Of a stretch of 64,000 nucleotides of DNA, positions 46,701 through 58,626 are shown one piece after another. Source of the DNA: Acorus gramineus (lineage: Eukaryota > Streptophyta > Magnoliopsida > Acorales > Acoraceae); contig JAUJYN010000018.1 of the NCBI GenBank assembly GCA_030737835.1, positions 1,116,001-1,180,000 on the forward strand, given 5' to 3'. Positions within the stretch are counted from its first letter, which is position 1, and every line of letters starts with the position of its first letter. The notes beneath the pieces were generated by a model. The model saw only the letters and a list, made by a program, of their open reading frames with translations, searched no databases and was not told the DNA's origin. Position numbers and translations under genes: made by a program.

Positions 46701-48083
46701 TAGGAAAAAATTATGTACCCAAATTTTCAATCAGAGTGCTCCAAATGACACAGGCACAACACCTCGCGCATCCCATCCGACGAGATCTGCAAGGTAAGGG
46801 CATCAAATTTGGTGAGTAACATCACAATTTAACACTTAGAAATCACTAGAATTATCAAAGACTTAGACATGCACGCATACGGGCTCGCACGCATGCGAGC
46901 ACGCGCGTACGCACGCATGCCCAAGTGCCCCAGCACCTACCCGAGCCCCTGGCCAGCCCCACGCATGCCCCAGCCGCGCGCCCAGACACACGCCCAGGCG
47001 CACTGCCCGCGTCCGCGCGCACTCGTGTGCACGTCCTGCGCGCACCCCGCTCGCTGTCCGAGTTCGCGCGCACCTGCGCCCCCGCTTCACGCGCACCCGC
47101 ACGCCTGCACTTGCCAGTGCCCTTCTGCGCGCACGCTTGCAGACAGACCCCTGCGCACGCCCAGCCATCCTTAACCCCTTTTTAACCCCTTTTAACCCCT
47201 CCCCCACACTTCTCACTCACCCTAAACCAATTACCTAACATGCATGACCTCCCAACAACCCCCTAAGCCATGAAAAACCAAGAAAAGAAGGGGAAGAGCT
47301 TACCTAGGGAGGGGGAATGAAAGGGGGAGATTCGGGGGCCCTCGATGCTCCCGTGACCACCTCAACCACCACCACCACTACCACCACCTCCACAGCCCTC
47401 CTCAGCCTTCTTTGGCTGCAAATCAGGGGGGGGAAAGACATGAGAGGGTGCTTGAGAAAGGAGAAACCACAACAACAACAACACATGCACAAACTCACCT
47501 TCTTGTGCTTGCACCTCCTCTTCTTGCTCCATCTTCTTCTCCTTGGCATAAAACCAAACACTTGGGGAGAAAGATAGCCATAAGAGAGGGAGGAAATTGT
47601 TCCACGAGTTGGGAGAGAGGGGGAGAGAGAGAGAGGGCAAAAAGGTCTTTTACATGCCCAAATATTGCCAGGGGTGACCTTAAGGGGGGGGTGAGGTTAG
47701 GGTTAGGCTCACCCACTCACATAACAAATAACCAAAGGTTTCTTCACCCCTAAGCAAGGTGGGGGTAAGGTTACCAAGGGTCACCACATCCCCAAAATAT
47801 CTCACACTATTTGACCCACCAGGAACTCTCAAAACCCGGATGCGATTCAGAACTGCACATTTTTCAAAATGTTACTAGAATTCGATGAAATTTTTATGTG
47901 TAGTACTAAACGGTACCAGGACCCATAATATGCAGTTAGATTTCCAATCAGAGTACTCTAACTCGCGTAGGTGGCTAAAATCCAAAAATTTTAGCGACTC
48001 CGATCAAAATAAGAAAAGGCCTTGAATGACCCAGATGTGACCAAGGCTTAACCGAAATGGCTCCAAATGACACAGGCATAATA
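40750..48083 (-). mobile_element. Family B LTR hosting another B LTR
   Basis: Starts TATCACGCCCC (40750; G to A in the terminal TG) and ends GGCATAATA (48083; terminal CA has become TA). It is interrupted at 43060-46761. On either side the sequence is continuous with intact B copies (CACTCACCGCAACCC, then CCTCGCGCATCCC). Net length is about 3.6 kb. It is followed directly by antisense pol without a polypurine tract, so the 3' end of that coding region has been lost. Confidence 0.8.
43060..46761 (-). mobile_element. Family B1 LTR nested in another B LTR, 3.7 kb
   Basis: TGTCACGCCTC (43060) to GGCACAACA (46761), complete B1 order on the reverse strand, with no internal domain. Flanks ACCCA and CCTCG do not match; relative to intact copies (about 45158) a few bases (GGGA) are missing at the junction, so the duplication was probably removed by a small deletion. 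The 39-nt block lies near 45153-45191. A run of 21 G is at 45117-45137. Confidence 0.82.
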
Positions 48084-49190
48084 GGAGAGCCATGTAGACG
48101 AACAATCGTGAAGGCAAATACTCGCGTCAAGGCGTCCAGAGACTCAGTCAGTCGGATAGGGAGGGAAACATGGACTTAGTCTGTCAGTCAATGATCACCT
48201 AGACGGCGTTGCGACCCGAACGTGACTTTAATGAGCCCACAACGATCCATGATAACCCACTCCCACGTCCACTGAGGAATCTCGATGAACTAACTGTTTC
48301 CACTCAATGATGATTCTCAAACTTTTGCCTAAGGGCATGCCAACCCAGGGAAACAAAGTTACCCATCGCTTTCACATCTCGCTACTAACAATTTCAACAA
48401 AGACTACCTCAAAGTAGTCCACGGAGGCCAAATAAAACTTTTGATATCCACGAAGGCATCCGGCGCATTCGTCAACCACGACGGTAGTACTTAAAACTCG
48501 TAGTGCCTGAAACGGTCACGAAAGGCCATCTACAAGATGTCCAACTCCCGGATCTCAAACTCGTGATACCCTTGTGCGAAGATCGATCTAACAGAAGACA
48601 CTCGCTCCCAGAGCTGGTCAAATAGATCATCAATTCACAGCAAGGGGGGATAGTCGATCTTCAACCCTTACGAGAAGATCAAAACAACACCTCAAACAAT
48701 TAAGTCCAGATTCTGCTCCTCGAGCATGGCTGGTGCTCATGATGATACTTACACGCTTGGTAAGCCGCTCAACCGCACTTAATCCACAAGACACGCAATA
48801 AGGGGTCGTCGAACCCCGACAACGCCTAAGCGACGTCATATACGTGATATGGCGGCTGAGTCCCAACACAAACGTTAGCAGCATCGCGTCTCCTCATTTA
48901 CGACCCATGTGGGGGAAAAACGCGACAGTATCGCGAACTGTGCTTCACATGCCGCTAGAGATAGGTCGCTCAACTATAACCATTGGAACTCCAGCATCCT
49001 GCACTCAATGGGCAGATTCATCACGGGGAGTCCACGCTCTCGACATCATCCAGTAGCACTCTCCGGGTGTGGCCTCTACCTGGTAGCCTCCCAAGCGCAC
49101 TATCTCTGCCATATGGGTGCACCAACAAGCATAGTATCTGGGAGCACCTCACAGGGCTCTGGCCTCAACCGGGCAGCTAAACAAGCGGAC
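48084..49190 (-). pseudogene. Antisense degenerate pol with RT fused to integrase
   Basis: Reverse complement of the degenerate pol at about 12970-14105: the same RT remnant (about 48390-48660), the same jump from the VFIDD region into the integrase zinc-finger end (about 48380), then integrase core up to the CATGG(C)..CTCC point. It ends abruptly at the B LTR (48083). At about 49190 it meets sense-strand RT, making a head-to-head joint. Full of stops. Confidence 0.85.
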
Positions 49191-50757
49191 CGTGAAGAAC
49201 AAGTACCCCTTGCCACGGATTGACGATCTGTTTGACCAGCTCCAGGGAGCGCGTGTCTTTTCTAAGATCAATCTCCGTTCGGGCTACTATCAGCTGAAGA
49301 TCCGGGAGTCAGATATTTTGAAGACGGCCTTTCGCACCCGTTACGGGCACTACGAGTTCCGAGTACTGCTGTTTGGGTTGACGAATGCGTTGACATCCTT
49401 CATGGATCTGATGAACCGGGTGTTTCGGCCCTTCCTTGACTCCTTCGTAGTAGTCTTCATCGATGATATTCTGGTGTACTCGAGGAGTCTTGAGGAGCAC
49501 GCTCACCATCTCCGCACTGTCTTGGAAACTTTGGCCTGACATCAGTTGTTCGCCAAGTTCAGTAAGTGCGAGTTTTGGTTGGTGCGTATGGCCTTTTTGG
49601 GCCACGGGATTTCCGGTGAGGGCATATCTGTGGACCCGGACAAGACGCTCGCCGTGTCGAATTGGCGTCGACCGTCGAACCCCATAGAGATTCGGAGCTT
49701 CCTGGGCTTGGCGGGTTATTACAGGAGGTTTGTCGAGGGTTTCTCGAAGATAGCTGTTCCTCTTACCCGCCTCACTCGGAAGGATGTCTGGTTCGAGTGG
49801 TCCCCAGCTTGCGAGGAGAGCTTCCTGGAGTTGAAGCGAAGGCTCACCTCAGCGCCAGTTCTTACCCTTCCGTCTGGGAGTGGTGGGTTCGCAGTTTACT
49901 CCGATGCATCGCGGTTGGGTGTGGGTTGCATCCTGATGCAGTACGGTAAGGTTGTGGCTTATGCGTCGCGTCAGTTGAAGCCCCATGAGCAGAATTACCC
50001 CACCCATGACTTAGAGTTAGCAGCGATCATCTTTGCGCTGAAGATGTGGAGGCACTACCTCTATGGTGAGGAGTTCGAGCTCTTCACTGATCACAAGAGC
50101 TTGACTTATTTGCAGTCCCAGCCGGAGCTCAACAGGCGTCAGAGACGTTGGGTCGAGTTCTTGAAGGACTATGATTGTGACATAGCTTACCATCCGGGTA
50201 AGGCGAACGTCGTGGTGGATGCTCTCAACAAGCAGCCCTTGGGCATGGCCGCCCACATGGATGTACGTCGTTGGAGGCTTCTGGAGGAGGCCGCTTGCTG
50301 GATCAGCGTTCGGGAGACTCCTGCGGGTGGATTTTTGGCCAGGCTAGTGGTGCAGCTCGTTCTTCTCGACGAGATCCGCACGGCTCAGGGGCGGGATCCT
50401 CACTTTCTAGTCCTCTCCGAAGGCGTCACCCGGGGTGAGCGTCCGGACTACTAGATTCGCGAGGACGGGATCCTGCTGTTCAGAGGTCGAGTATGCATTC
50501 CTAACGACGCAGAGCTGAAGCAGAAGATCTTGGACGAGGCCCATCGTTCAAGGTACACAGTGCATCCTGGTGGCACGAAGATGTATAGGGGCCTTCGTCG
50601 TGGCCACTGGTGGCACGGGATGAAGACGGATATTGCCCGTTTCGTTGCCCGTTGCTTGGTATGCCAGCAGGTGAAGTCGGAGCATCAGCACCCTACGGGG
50701 AAGCTGCAATCCATTGAGATTCCTCAGTGGAAGTGGGAGCAGATCACCATGGACTTC
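49191..50757 (+). pseudogene. Tekay-type pol: RT, RNase H, integrase N-terminal part
   Basis: One frame from 49192. Reverse transcriptase begins [16 protein letters not shown], with [28 protein letters not shown] and the catalytic [13 protein letters not shown] (about residues 78-90), then the thumb ([15 protein letters not shown]). RNase H has [12 protein letters not shown] and [10 protein letters not shown]. The integrase zinc finger follows as HRS..HPG..H with CLVCQQVK, ending at ITMDF where an A LTR piece interrupts. The first catalytic Asp (NLRSG, usually DLRSG) is changed to Asn. Stops at 49537 (TGA) and 50452 (TAG) are both explained by C-to-T change. Gag, protease and the RT start are missing upstream because of the antisense junction. 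Dead, but the best-preserved coding region here. Confidence 0.9.
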
Positions 50758-53583
50758 TGTCAAGCCCCAGGGCGGCCGTCCCCGGGACGCGGCAAGTGTA
50801 TATATGACATCAGTAGTCTGAACAGGATGTCAATAATATACCTTAAACAACATCAACAATTTCAACACAGACAACAAAGGGGCTGACATGATATATACAC
50901 AAATAGCGGAAGCTAAAAGACTGAGTCTGTAAATCAAAAACATATTACAGACTCGATACATAATCAACTGTCCTGTGAGAGCCAATATATACAAAGACAT
51001 CCAAATAATATACAAACGCGTGCCCAAGCACGGAATATAACACATACAATCAAAAGGGATGCTGATAGCCTCTGAAACTTGCGGGACGTGGCGCTACTCC
51101 GCTACTGGTGCAGTCCCTCGGGGAGCTCCTCCTCCAGATCTGACTCAGATGACGCTGGAGAAAAATATTATGCGAGGGGTGAGCCACACGCTCAGTGAAC
51201 AGCACAACCCATGCATCACAGTTATATTAGCCACCAGATATTATTAACCACAATTTTATTATTCAAGCCACAAAATGGCAGGAACTACACAAATCCAGTG
51301 GGACGCTATCGCCAACCCACTACACCCTCACCCTCACCCCTCAATAGGTGACATAGGATATTGGGACTTACAAACCAGTGGGTCGCTACATCGCCGACCC
51401 ACCACACCCTCACCCTCACCCCTCAATATGGTGACATAGGATATTGGGACTGACTAGGCTGTTGGTCACCCTTGGTCCACCGATAGTCTCTCCCCACTCC
51501 GTAGGCCGCTTGGCCACTCCCACATTCAGCACAGTCCGTCCCAAATCAGGAGGTGCCTACTGATGGGAGCCCCTCCACGGGATAGCCTTTCTAACGCCGG
51601 GGCAGTCTCTACACGGATCCAACGAAGGGAACAGAACAGCCTATCCATACGCATATGATCCACTCGGATCTGCCGACAACACATCACAACAACTCTAATG
51701 TCATGAATTCTTCAGAATTCCTCCAGGGCGCATAACCAAGATGCGGGGAACGTATATAATAATAATTAACGAGGGTTATAATATTATTGGGAAAAGAAAC
51801 CTTGGGAGGGCAGCGTGAGGTCCCGATATAGGACATCCCGACAACCAAACAAGGAACACGGAGTACCCTAGCATGGGTCTCAATGTTGACCTCGCAAGGC
51901 CCCTCCCTATAACATTATCTAAGACATGCTAATAATCATATGCTAGCATTTAATTCAATAAATTAAACTAGTAGGATGCATGCATAGGCCGAGGCTTACT
52001 AGCATGCGAACAGTGTGACAGGATGCATGGCTCTTACACATATCCTAAGGGTGCAAGTCCCTAACATAAAAAGTCTATTGTGGCATGCATTCTACACATT
52101 AATCATGCTTGCATGGATTATATATTACACAAGTTAATATAGACTATGGTGCCCCAGGGGAGGACGGTATACGCCCAAGTGCATATAGCGCCTCCCTACT
52201 GGGTTGGATTGTCCCTATCACAGATAGTCGGGTCGTCGCGCGACCGTCCGTCAAGATCTACAAAATAGGGTAACCAATTCGGTGAGTAAAATACACAAAT
52301 AAATCCAAAAATACAATAAAATACACAGCACTCAGGCAAACGTACATACAGCCCGTACGCACGCGAGCCCGAGCACCCCGACTCACTCCTGAACCCCCGG
52401 GTAGCCGTACGAACAGGCACCCGACCCAGACGCACAGCCGCGCCCCAGCCCGCGCACCCAGGCGCACTGCCAAGCCCAGCCCGCACGCCCGAACACCCCG
52501 TCGAGCCCCCCACTGGTGCACCGCGCGTTCACTGCGCCCCAGCGCAGCAACCCGCGCGCACACCCGCACGCCCAGCGCCCCATCACCTTGCCCCGCGCGC
52601 ACCTCGCGCGCACCACCGGCTCACCTCACCGCGCGCGCACAGCCTGCTTGCCCTGCGCGCACTGCGCCCCCTGCGCAGCACCCACACACCACCCGCTCGC
52701 CCAGCCCCGGGTCCACCCGCGCGCACTACGCCCCAGCGCAATGCCCCGCACACACTCCCCGCTCGGCGCCCTACTCGCAGCACCCGCACGCGGACCCTCG
52801 CGCACGGCACGCAGCACCCGCACGGCACGCAGCACCCGCACGCGGCCCCTCGCCATGCGCAGCGCCCCGCGCGCACGCCCCCGCACGGCGCCCAGCGCGC
52901 AGCACCCGAACACCCCTGCTCCACCCGCGCGCACGCCCGCACGCACGCCCGACAGCGCCCAGCCTTGCGCCTGCCAGCCTGCCTGCCTGCCTGCGCTGCC
53001 TGCCCACCCGAGCCAACCTACCACCCTGCCCGAGCCACTCTACCACCCCTCACCGGCCACCAATGGCCTCCAACCGCCCCCAACAGCCACCAGCACTCAA
53101 AACCACCCTCCTAACATGCATCTAAACATGGAAAGGAAGGGAAGAAAGCTTACCCTAGGAGAGGAAAGGAAGGGAAGGGGATCGGGAGCTCTTCGTGCGC
53201 CGAAACACCTCCCCAAAGACCACCACCACCTAGATCTCTTTCAGCCTTCAAAGGGGCTGAAATCTGAGGAGAAAAGAGGGAGTTAGAGGGGGTCAAATAA
53301 GTGGGAACTCGAATCCGAGACCACCGGGGGATAGATCAGGAGCTCACCTTTCCTTTCTCTTCTTAGGGTTTTTGGATCCAAGCCCTCTAGCTAGGTCATA
53401 TGGTTGAAAAAGAGAGAGGGGGAGAGAGAAAATCAATTGGAGAAGATGATGAATAGTGGGGAGATATTTTTAGCTCACTTATATATAATCCCCACACTTA
53501 GATTAGGCTAAGCTAGGTTAATTAGGGTTTAAGCTAGCATTAGGGAGGCTTAAGTGTGGTTTGACCCTAGTCAACCCAACCAC
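50758..53583 (-). mobile_element. Family A LTR inserted in integrase, 5' end deleted
   Basis: Starts TGTCAAGCCCC (50758) after ACTTC. It follows A order through two G-rich units (about 51292-51460) and the GC module (about 52380-52990) to CCAACCACAC at about 53585, where integrase resumes. About 330 bp of the LTR (equivalent to 1270-1599, including the LTR start) and about 180 bp of integrase are missing together. The joint is at a few shared bases (CAC). The 36-nt block here (about 52216-52251) has a damaged donor. Confidence 0.88.
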
Positions 53584-54462
53584 ACTCCCGTCAGCATCAT
53601 TTCTGATAGAGACGCGAGATTTACTTCGAGGTTCTGGCGTAGCCTCCAGCACGCCCTTGGTACGAACCTCCACTTCAGTATAGCGTTTCATCCGCAGACG
53701 GACGGCCAGTCGGAGAGGACGATTCAGACCCTGGAGGACATGCTGCGAGCTTGCGTTCTCGACTTTGGGGGCAGTTGGGAGAGGCATCTTCCGTTGGTGG
53801 AGTTTGCCTACAACAACAGCTACCACTCGAGTATCTGGATGGCTCCATACGAAGCGCTCTATGGCCGCAGCTGCAGGTCCCTCTTGTGTTGGGACGAGGT
53901 CAGAGAGCGCCAGTTGGAGGGACCAGAGATCATCCACCAAACCTCAGAGATGGTCAAGACGATTCGTGAGCGTATCCGAGTCGCTCAGAGCCGTCAGAAG
54001 AGCTACGCCGATCGTCGTCGCCGTGAGATCGCCTTCGAGGTTGGTGACCATGTCTTCCTGAAGGTGTCCCCGATGAAGGACATTTTCCATTTCGGTGTGC
54101 GGGGCAAGCTGAGTCCGCGTTTCATTGGGCCGTTCCTCATCCTCGAGCGGGTTGGAGAGGTGGCCTATCGTATAGCTCTGCCCCCACAGTTGGCTCAGGC
54201 CCATGACGTCTTCCATGTCTCGCAGCCGAGGCGTTATGTCCACGATCCTGCTCACGTCATTCCGTTCGAGCCGCTCATCTTCGAGCCAGACTTGTCATTC
54301 GTGGAGCAGTCGATCTAGATCCTGGACCGACGCGAGAAGAGGCTCCGCACTAAGACCGTCCAGCTGGTTAAGGGGCGATGGCAGCACTGTTCTGGTGCCG
54401 AGGCCACTTAGGAGCTCGAGGACGCCATGCGTGACGCATACCCGCATCTTTTCCCTTCCTAG
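53584..54462 (+). pseudogene. Tekay-type integrase C-terminal half and chromodomain
   Basis: Resumes at [17 protein letters not shown] with the integrase core ([20 protein letters not shown], then the [11 protein letters not shown] region) and the GPY/F-like C-terminal domain ([21 protein letters not shown]). Open to a stop at 54316. In the same frame after that stop, ILDRREKRLRTKTVQLVKGRW and a DAYPHLFP tail form a chromodomain of the type that ends chromovirus integrases and directs insertion to marked chromatin. A second stop (54409) interrupts it. Followed by GAGGACAAAATTTCCTAAGG and the polypurine tract. Confidence 0.9.
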
Positions 54463-54497
54463 ATGTTTTTGTATTTATTTTGAGGACAAAATTTCCT

Positions 54498-54510
54498 AAG
54501 GGGGGAAGAA
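54498..54510 (+). other. Polypurine tract of the A element
   Basis: AAGGGGGGAAGAA immediately before the A LTR start (TGTTATATATGTG at 54511). It ties the chromodomain pol to family A LTRs. Confidence 0.92.
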
Positions 54511-57073
54511 TGTTATATATGTGTCACTTTTAGCCTTCTGGTCACCATTGGAGCATTCTGGCAGTTTTTTAACTTTTTCTTTTTTCGATCGGAACCGCTA
54601 AAATTTTGGAATTTTGGCTATCATCATGAGCTTGAGAACTCCGATTGAAAATCTAACTGCACATTATGTGTCCTGGTGCCATTTCAAGCCACTCACGAAA
54701 ATTTCATCGAATTCCGATAACGTTTCAGAATTTCACAGTTCCGAATCGTATCCGGGTTTTGACCAAGCAAAAAGTCATGGGGAGACTTGACCAAGTCAAA
54801 GATGACTTTGACCAAGTCAAGTTTGACCCTTGACTTGGTCAATGGGTTTTGTTTGTTAGTGTGGTTAGGTTGACCCAAGTCAAAGTTCACCAAAACCTAA
54901 ATTTTTCTAAGTGTAAGTGTGTGTGAGTGTGTGTGTGTGTGTGGCCACTAGTGTGGGCGTGCACTCTTCTTCATTATTCATCTTCTTCTCTCTCTCACTC
55001 ACTCACAAATCTCACATCCCCTCTCTTTAAATCCCCCATTTGATCTAGTAGAAGTGTTTGAGCAAGAAAGCCCTAGAAGGAGAAAAGATTGGTAAGGACT
55101 TGATCTACCTTTCCATGGTTTTGTTTTTGGATTTCCCCTTTGTTGACCTCCTCTCATGGCTTCCTTTATCCTCTGTTTTCAGCCATTCTTGGGCTGAGAA
55201 GGGGCTGAGGTGTGGTGGTCTTGTTGGTGGCGTTTCGGTGCGCGAAGAGCACCCGATTTCCCTCCCTTCCTTTCCTCTCTTTGGGTAAGTCATTCTCCTC
55301 CCCTAGCTAGGTTAAATGCATGAGAAGGGTGTGTGTTTGGGTATGCATGGTATGCATGTGTGTTAGGGGTGTGGGAGGGCTGAGGAAGGGGGTGGGAAGG
55401 GCTCGGGCGCGCGTGCGGGGTCATCCGTGCGCGTGCGCACGCGAGTCTGCGCACGCAGGAAGGGCTGGCGCGCGCAGTCGGGCGCTTTGGGGGCGTGCGC
55501 GCGTATGCGCAGTCGCGCGGAGCACTGCGCGGGGGCGCAGTGTGCACGGTGCACGCGGGGGTGCGCGCGGGGTGCTGCGCAGGGGCGCAGTACGCGCGAG
55601 TAGGCGCAGGCTGGGGCGCGGGCTGGGGCGCGGGCGTGCGTGCGTGCTGGTGCGGGTGGCCGTGCGCATGGCTGCCGTGGGTGCGGGAGGATGTCGGGGC
55701 ACTCGGACTCGCGTGCGTGCGGGCCGTATGCATGCTTGTCCGAGTGTTGGGTATTTCTATTGTATTTCATTTGTATTTGTGTAGTAAAATCACCATGTTG
55801 AATGCCCTGTCTTGCAGATCTTGACGGATGGTCACGTAGCGACCCGGGTTTCGGTGAGTGGGACAATCCAACCCAGTAGGGAGGCGTTCGATGCACGTAG
55901 GCGTGCATTGCCCTCCCCTGGGGCACCATAATAGCATATTAGCTTGTAATAAATGTATAGCTATGTATGCATGATTAATATGATATATCCATGCCACCTT
56001 AGACTTTGTATGCTAGGGATATGCACCCTTATATCATGTATAGCGGCCCATGCATGCTTAGACACCAAGCCCCGGACTATGCATGCTCCCATCTAGTTTA
56101 ATTTAATTAAATCATTGTGACCACATAGTTACAAGCATGCCTTAGAGAATATTGTAACCTTGTGGTTATGATATATGTCTCCCCGCATCTTAGTTATGCG
56201 CCCTAGAGGAATTCTTGAGAATTCATGACATTAGTAGAGTTACAATCGGTGTCGACGGATCCATGAGGATCATATCCGTGTGAGTAGGCTGTCTTCTCCT
56301 TATGGTTGGGATCTGAGGTAGGAACTCCCCGGCGTTAGCTGGCCTGACAGAGGGCTCCCATCTGTAGGTGCCTCCGATGCGTCGGACTGTGCTGATCGTG
56401 GGAGTATACCAGGTGGAGGCTACGAGGGTGGGAGAGGCTACCCGGTGGGACCAGGGGTGGAAAGCGGTCTAGTATGCCCCAAGAGGCCCAGGTCACCCCT
56501 CGGAAAGGGTGAGGGTGAGGGGAGGGAAAGTGGGTTGGCGATGAGACGACCCACTAGAATGTGTAGTTGCTCCCGTGTTAAGGGCTATAAATATTATATG
56601 GTTAATATGAATTGTGATGCATGGGTTGTGCTATTCACTGAGCGTGTGGCTCACCCCTCGCATATATTTTTTCTCCAGTTATATCTGAGTCGGATCTGAA
56701 GGAGGAGCTCCCCGAGCCACATCAGCAGTAGCGGAGCAGCGTCACGTTCTGCGAGTGAGAGGCCATCAGCATCCCCTTTTGATTGTATGTATTGTATTCC
56801 GTGCTTGGGCACACGTTTGTATTATATTTGGATGTCGTTGTATATATTGGCTCTCACAGGACAGTTGATTATGTATCGGGTCTGTAATATGTCTTTTGAA
56901 TTACAGACTCAGTCTTTTAGCTTTCGCTATTTGTATATATTATGTCAGCCACCTTTCTGTCTATGTTGTCATTTTCGATGTTGTATAGAGTATTTTATTG
57001 ATCTCCTGTATAGACAGCTGATATCATATATACCATTGCCGCGTCTCGGGGACGGCCGCCCTGGGGCGTGACA
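54511..57073 (+). repeat. 3' LTR of the A element, 2.56 kb
   Basis: TGTTATATATGTGTC to GGGGCGTGACA. It shows the cleanest splice-like series on the (+) strand: donor GTAAGG at 55092, acceptor TTTTCAG ending 55182 (91 bp); donor GTAAGT at 55285, acceptor CTTGCAG ending 55817; 36-nt block 55818-55853; donor GTGAGTGGG at 55854, acceptor TTCTCCAG ending 56678. The GC-rich module lies at about 55405-55690 and the hairpin just before the last acceptor. The right flank is B(-) DNA, so the element had inserted in a B LTR; its left half is lost. Confidence 0.92.
55818..55853 (+). other. 36-nt micro-exon-like block in A 3' LTR
   Basis: Between CTTGCAG and GTGAGTGGG; begins ATCTTGACGG. The length matches the other A copies. 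Confidence 0.5.
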
Positions 57074-58208
57074 GCTCGAGTGCCTCAGCACCTACCCGAG
57101 GCCCTGGGAAGCCCCGCGCGCATTGGCGCCCTGCCGCATGGCTACGCGCGCCCAGACACGCTGCCCCGCGTGCGCACCGCGCGCGCGCTAGGAGCCGGCG
57201 CGCACGCCCGCGTGCCAGTGCGTACGCACTCGCCTGCTCGCCCGACTGCGCCCGCCTGCGCCCCTCTACTCGCCCGCTTGCGCGCGCACGCGCGTGGACA
57301 GCCCCCCCGCGTGCCCAGCCACCCAACACCCCTCCCCAACCCCCCTCACACACCCTAACTCAACTACCTAGCATGCAAGACCTCCCCAACCATCCCAACA
57401 GCCATTAAAAATTAGAAAAGAAGGGGAAAATGACTTACCAAAAGAGGGGAAGGGAAAGAGGGAGATGCGGGGCTCTTGACGCACCCACGACCACCTCAAC
57501 CACCACCACCACAACACCTCCTCTTCAGCCTCTCCACCAGCCCTTCTTGGCTGCAAAACAGAGGAAAAGAAGGGGCATAAAAGGGAGCTAGATAGAGGAG
57601 AAACAATCAACAATGCATGCACACACACTCACCTAGTCTTACACTTGCACTTCCTCTTCTTGCTCCATCTTCTTCTCCTTGGCATTTCATCAAACACATG
57701 GGGGATGTGTGAAAGAGAGAAAGAGAGTCAAAAAGAGGGAGACGTAGGGAGTGGGAGAGAAAGAAATTCTCATTTGGGAGGGGGGCTGAGAACAAGATTG
57801 GGAGAGGGGGGTGAACCTAAACCTAAACTCACCCACTAACACTCTAAATAACCAATGGTTTCTTCATCACTAAGCAAGGTAGGGGTAAGGTTACCAAGGG
57901 TCACCACATTCACCAAAATATCTCACACTATTCGACCCACCAAACCAGGAACTCTCAAAACCCGGATACGGTTCGGAACTGCATGTTTTTCAAAACGTTA
58001 CCGGAATTCGATGAAATTTTTATAGGTAGTACAAAATGGTACCAGGACCCATAATATGCAGTTAGATTTTCAATCAGAGTACTCCAACTCCCGTAGGTGG
58101 CTAAAAGCCAAAATTTTAGCGACTCCGATCGAAAAATAAAAAGGCCCTGAATGACCCAGATGTGACCAAGGCTTAACTGAAATGGCTCCAAATGACACAG
58201 GCATAACA
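57074..58208 (-). mobile_element. Family B LTR remnant (5' part)
   Basis: Begins in the GC-rich module, aligned with 46918 onward in another B(-) LTR (shared CAGCACCTACCCGAG), and runs to GGCATAACA at 58208. It includes a donor consensus (complement of CTTACC near 57434) and the long 5' block shared with 47820-48083. Its other part is not adjacent on the left. The following ACCTT may be one target-duplication copy. Confidence 0.8.
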
Positions 58209-58600
58209 ACCTTGGTCCTCCTTATCATACTTACATGCCTTTTCATGCCATCATTTATCATGTTTACATAACCCTTTTATTATAACATGATCACCATGAT
58301 AAAAGCATATGAAAGATTCTCCTCCCCCCCCCCCCCACCCAAAAAAAAAAAAGCACATACCATATATGAACCTACCATGATTACTTCTTCAACTCATGAA
58401 ATACATATAAATCCCACCACCATCTCTTGCACGAAAAAAAACACCATATCTATATATACAATAAAACATTCTATAGACTATGAGAATGCATACTTATGGA
58501 AGCCCACCGTGATCATTTTTTCTATATACACAAACAAGCATGCCTATTAAAGACATATAATTCTTACACATTGTTCATACCACAAAGACATATATATATA
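58209..58600. other. AT-rich flank, no gene seen
   Basis: Contains a C13/A12 homopolymer pair near 58323-58352 and scattered CATATATA stretches. No ORF, LTR end or RNA gene was recognised. Confidence 0.5.
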
Positions 58601-58626
58601 TCAAAAAGCTAGACAAAGGGAAATTA

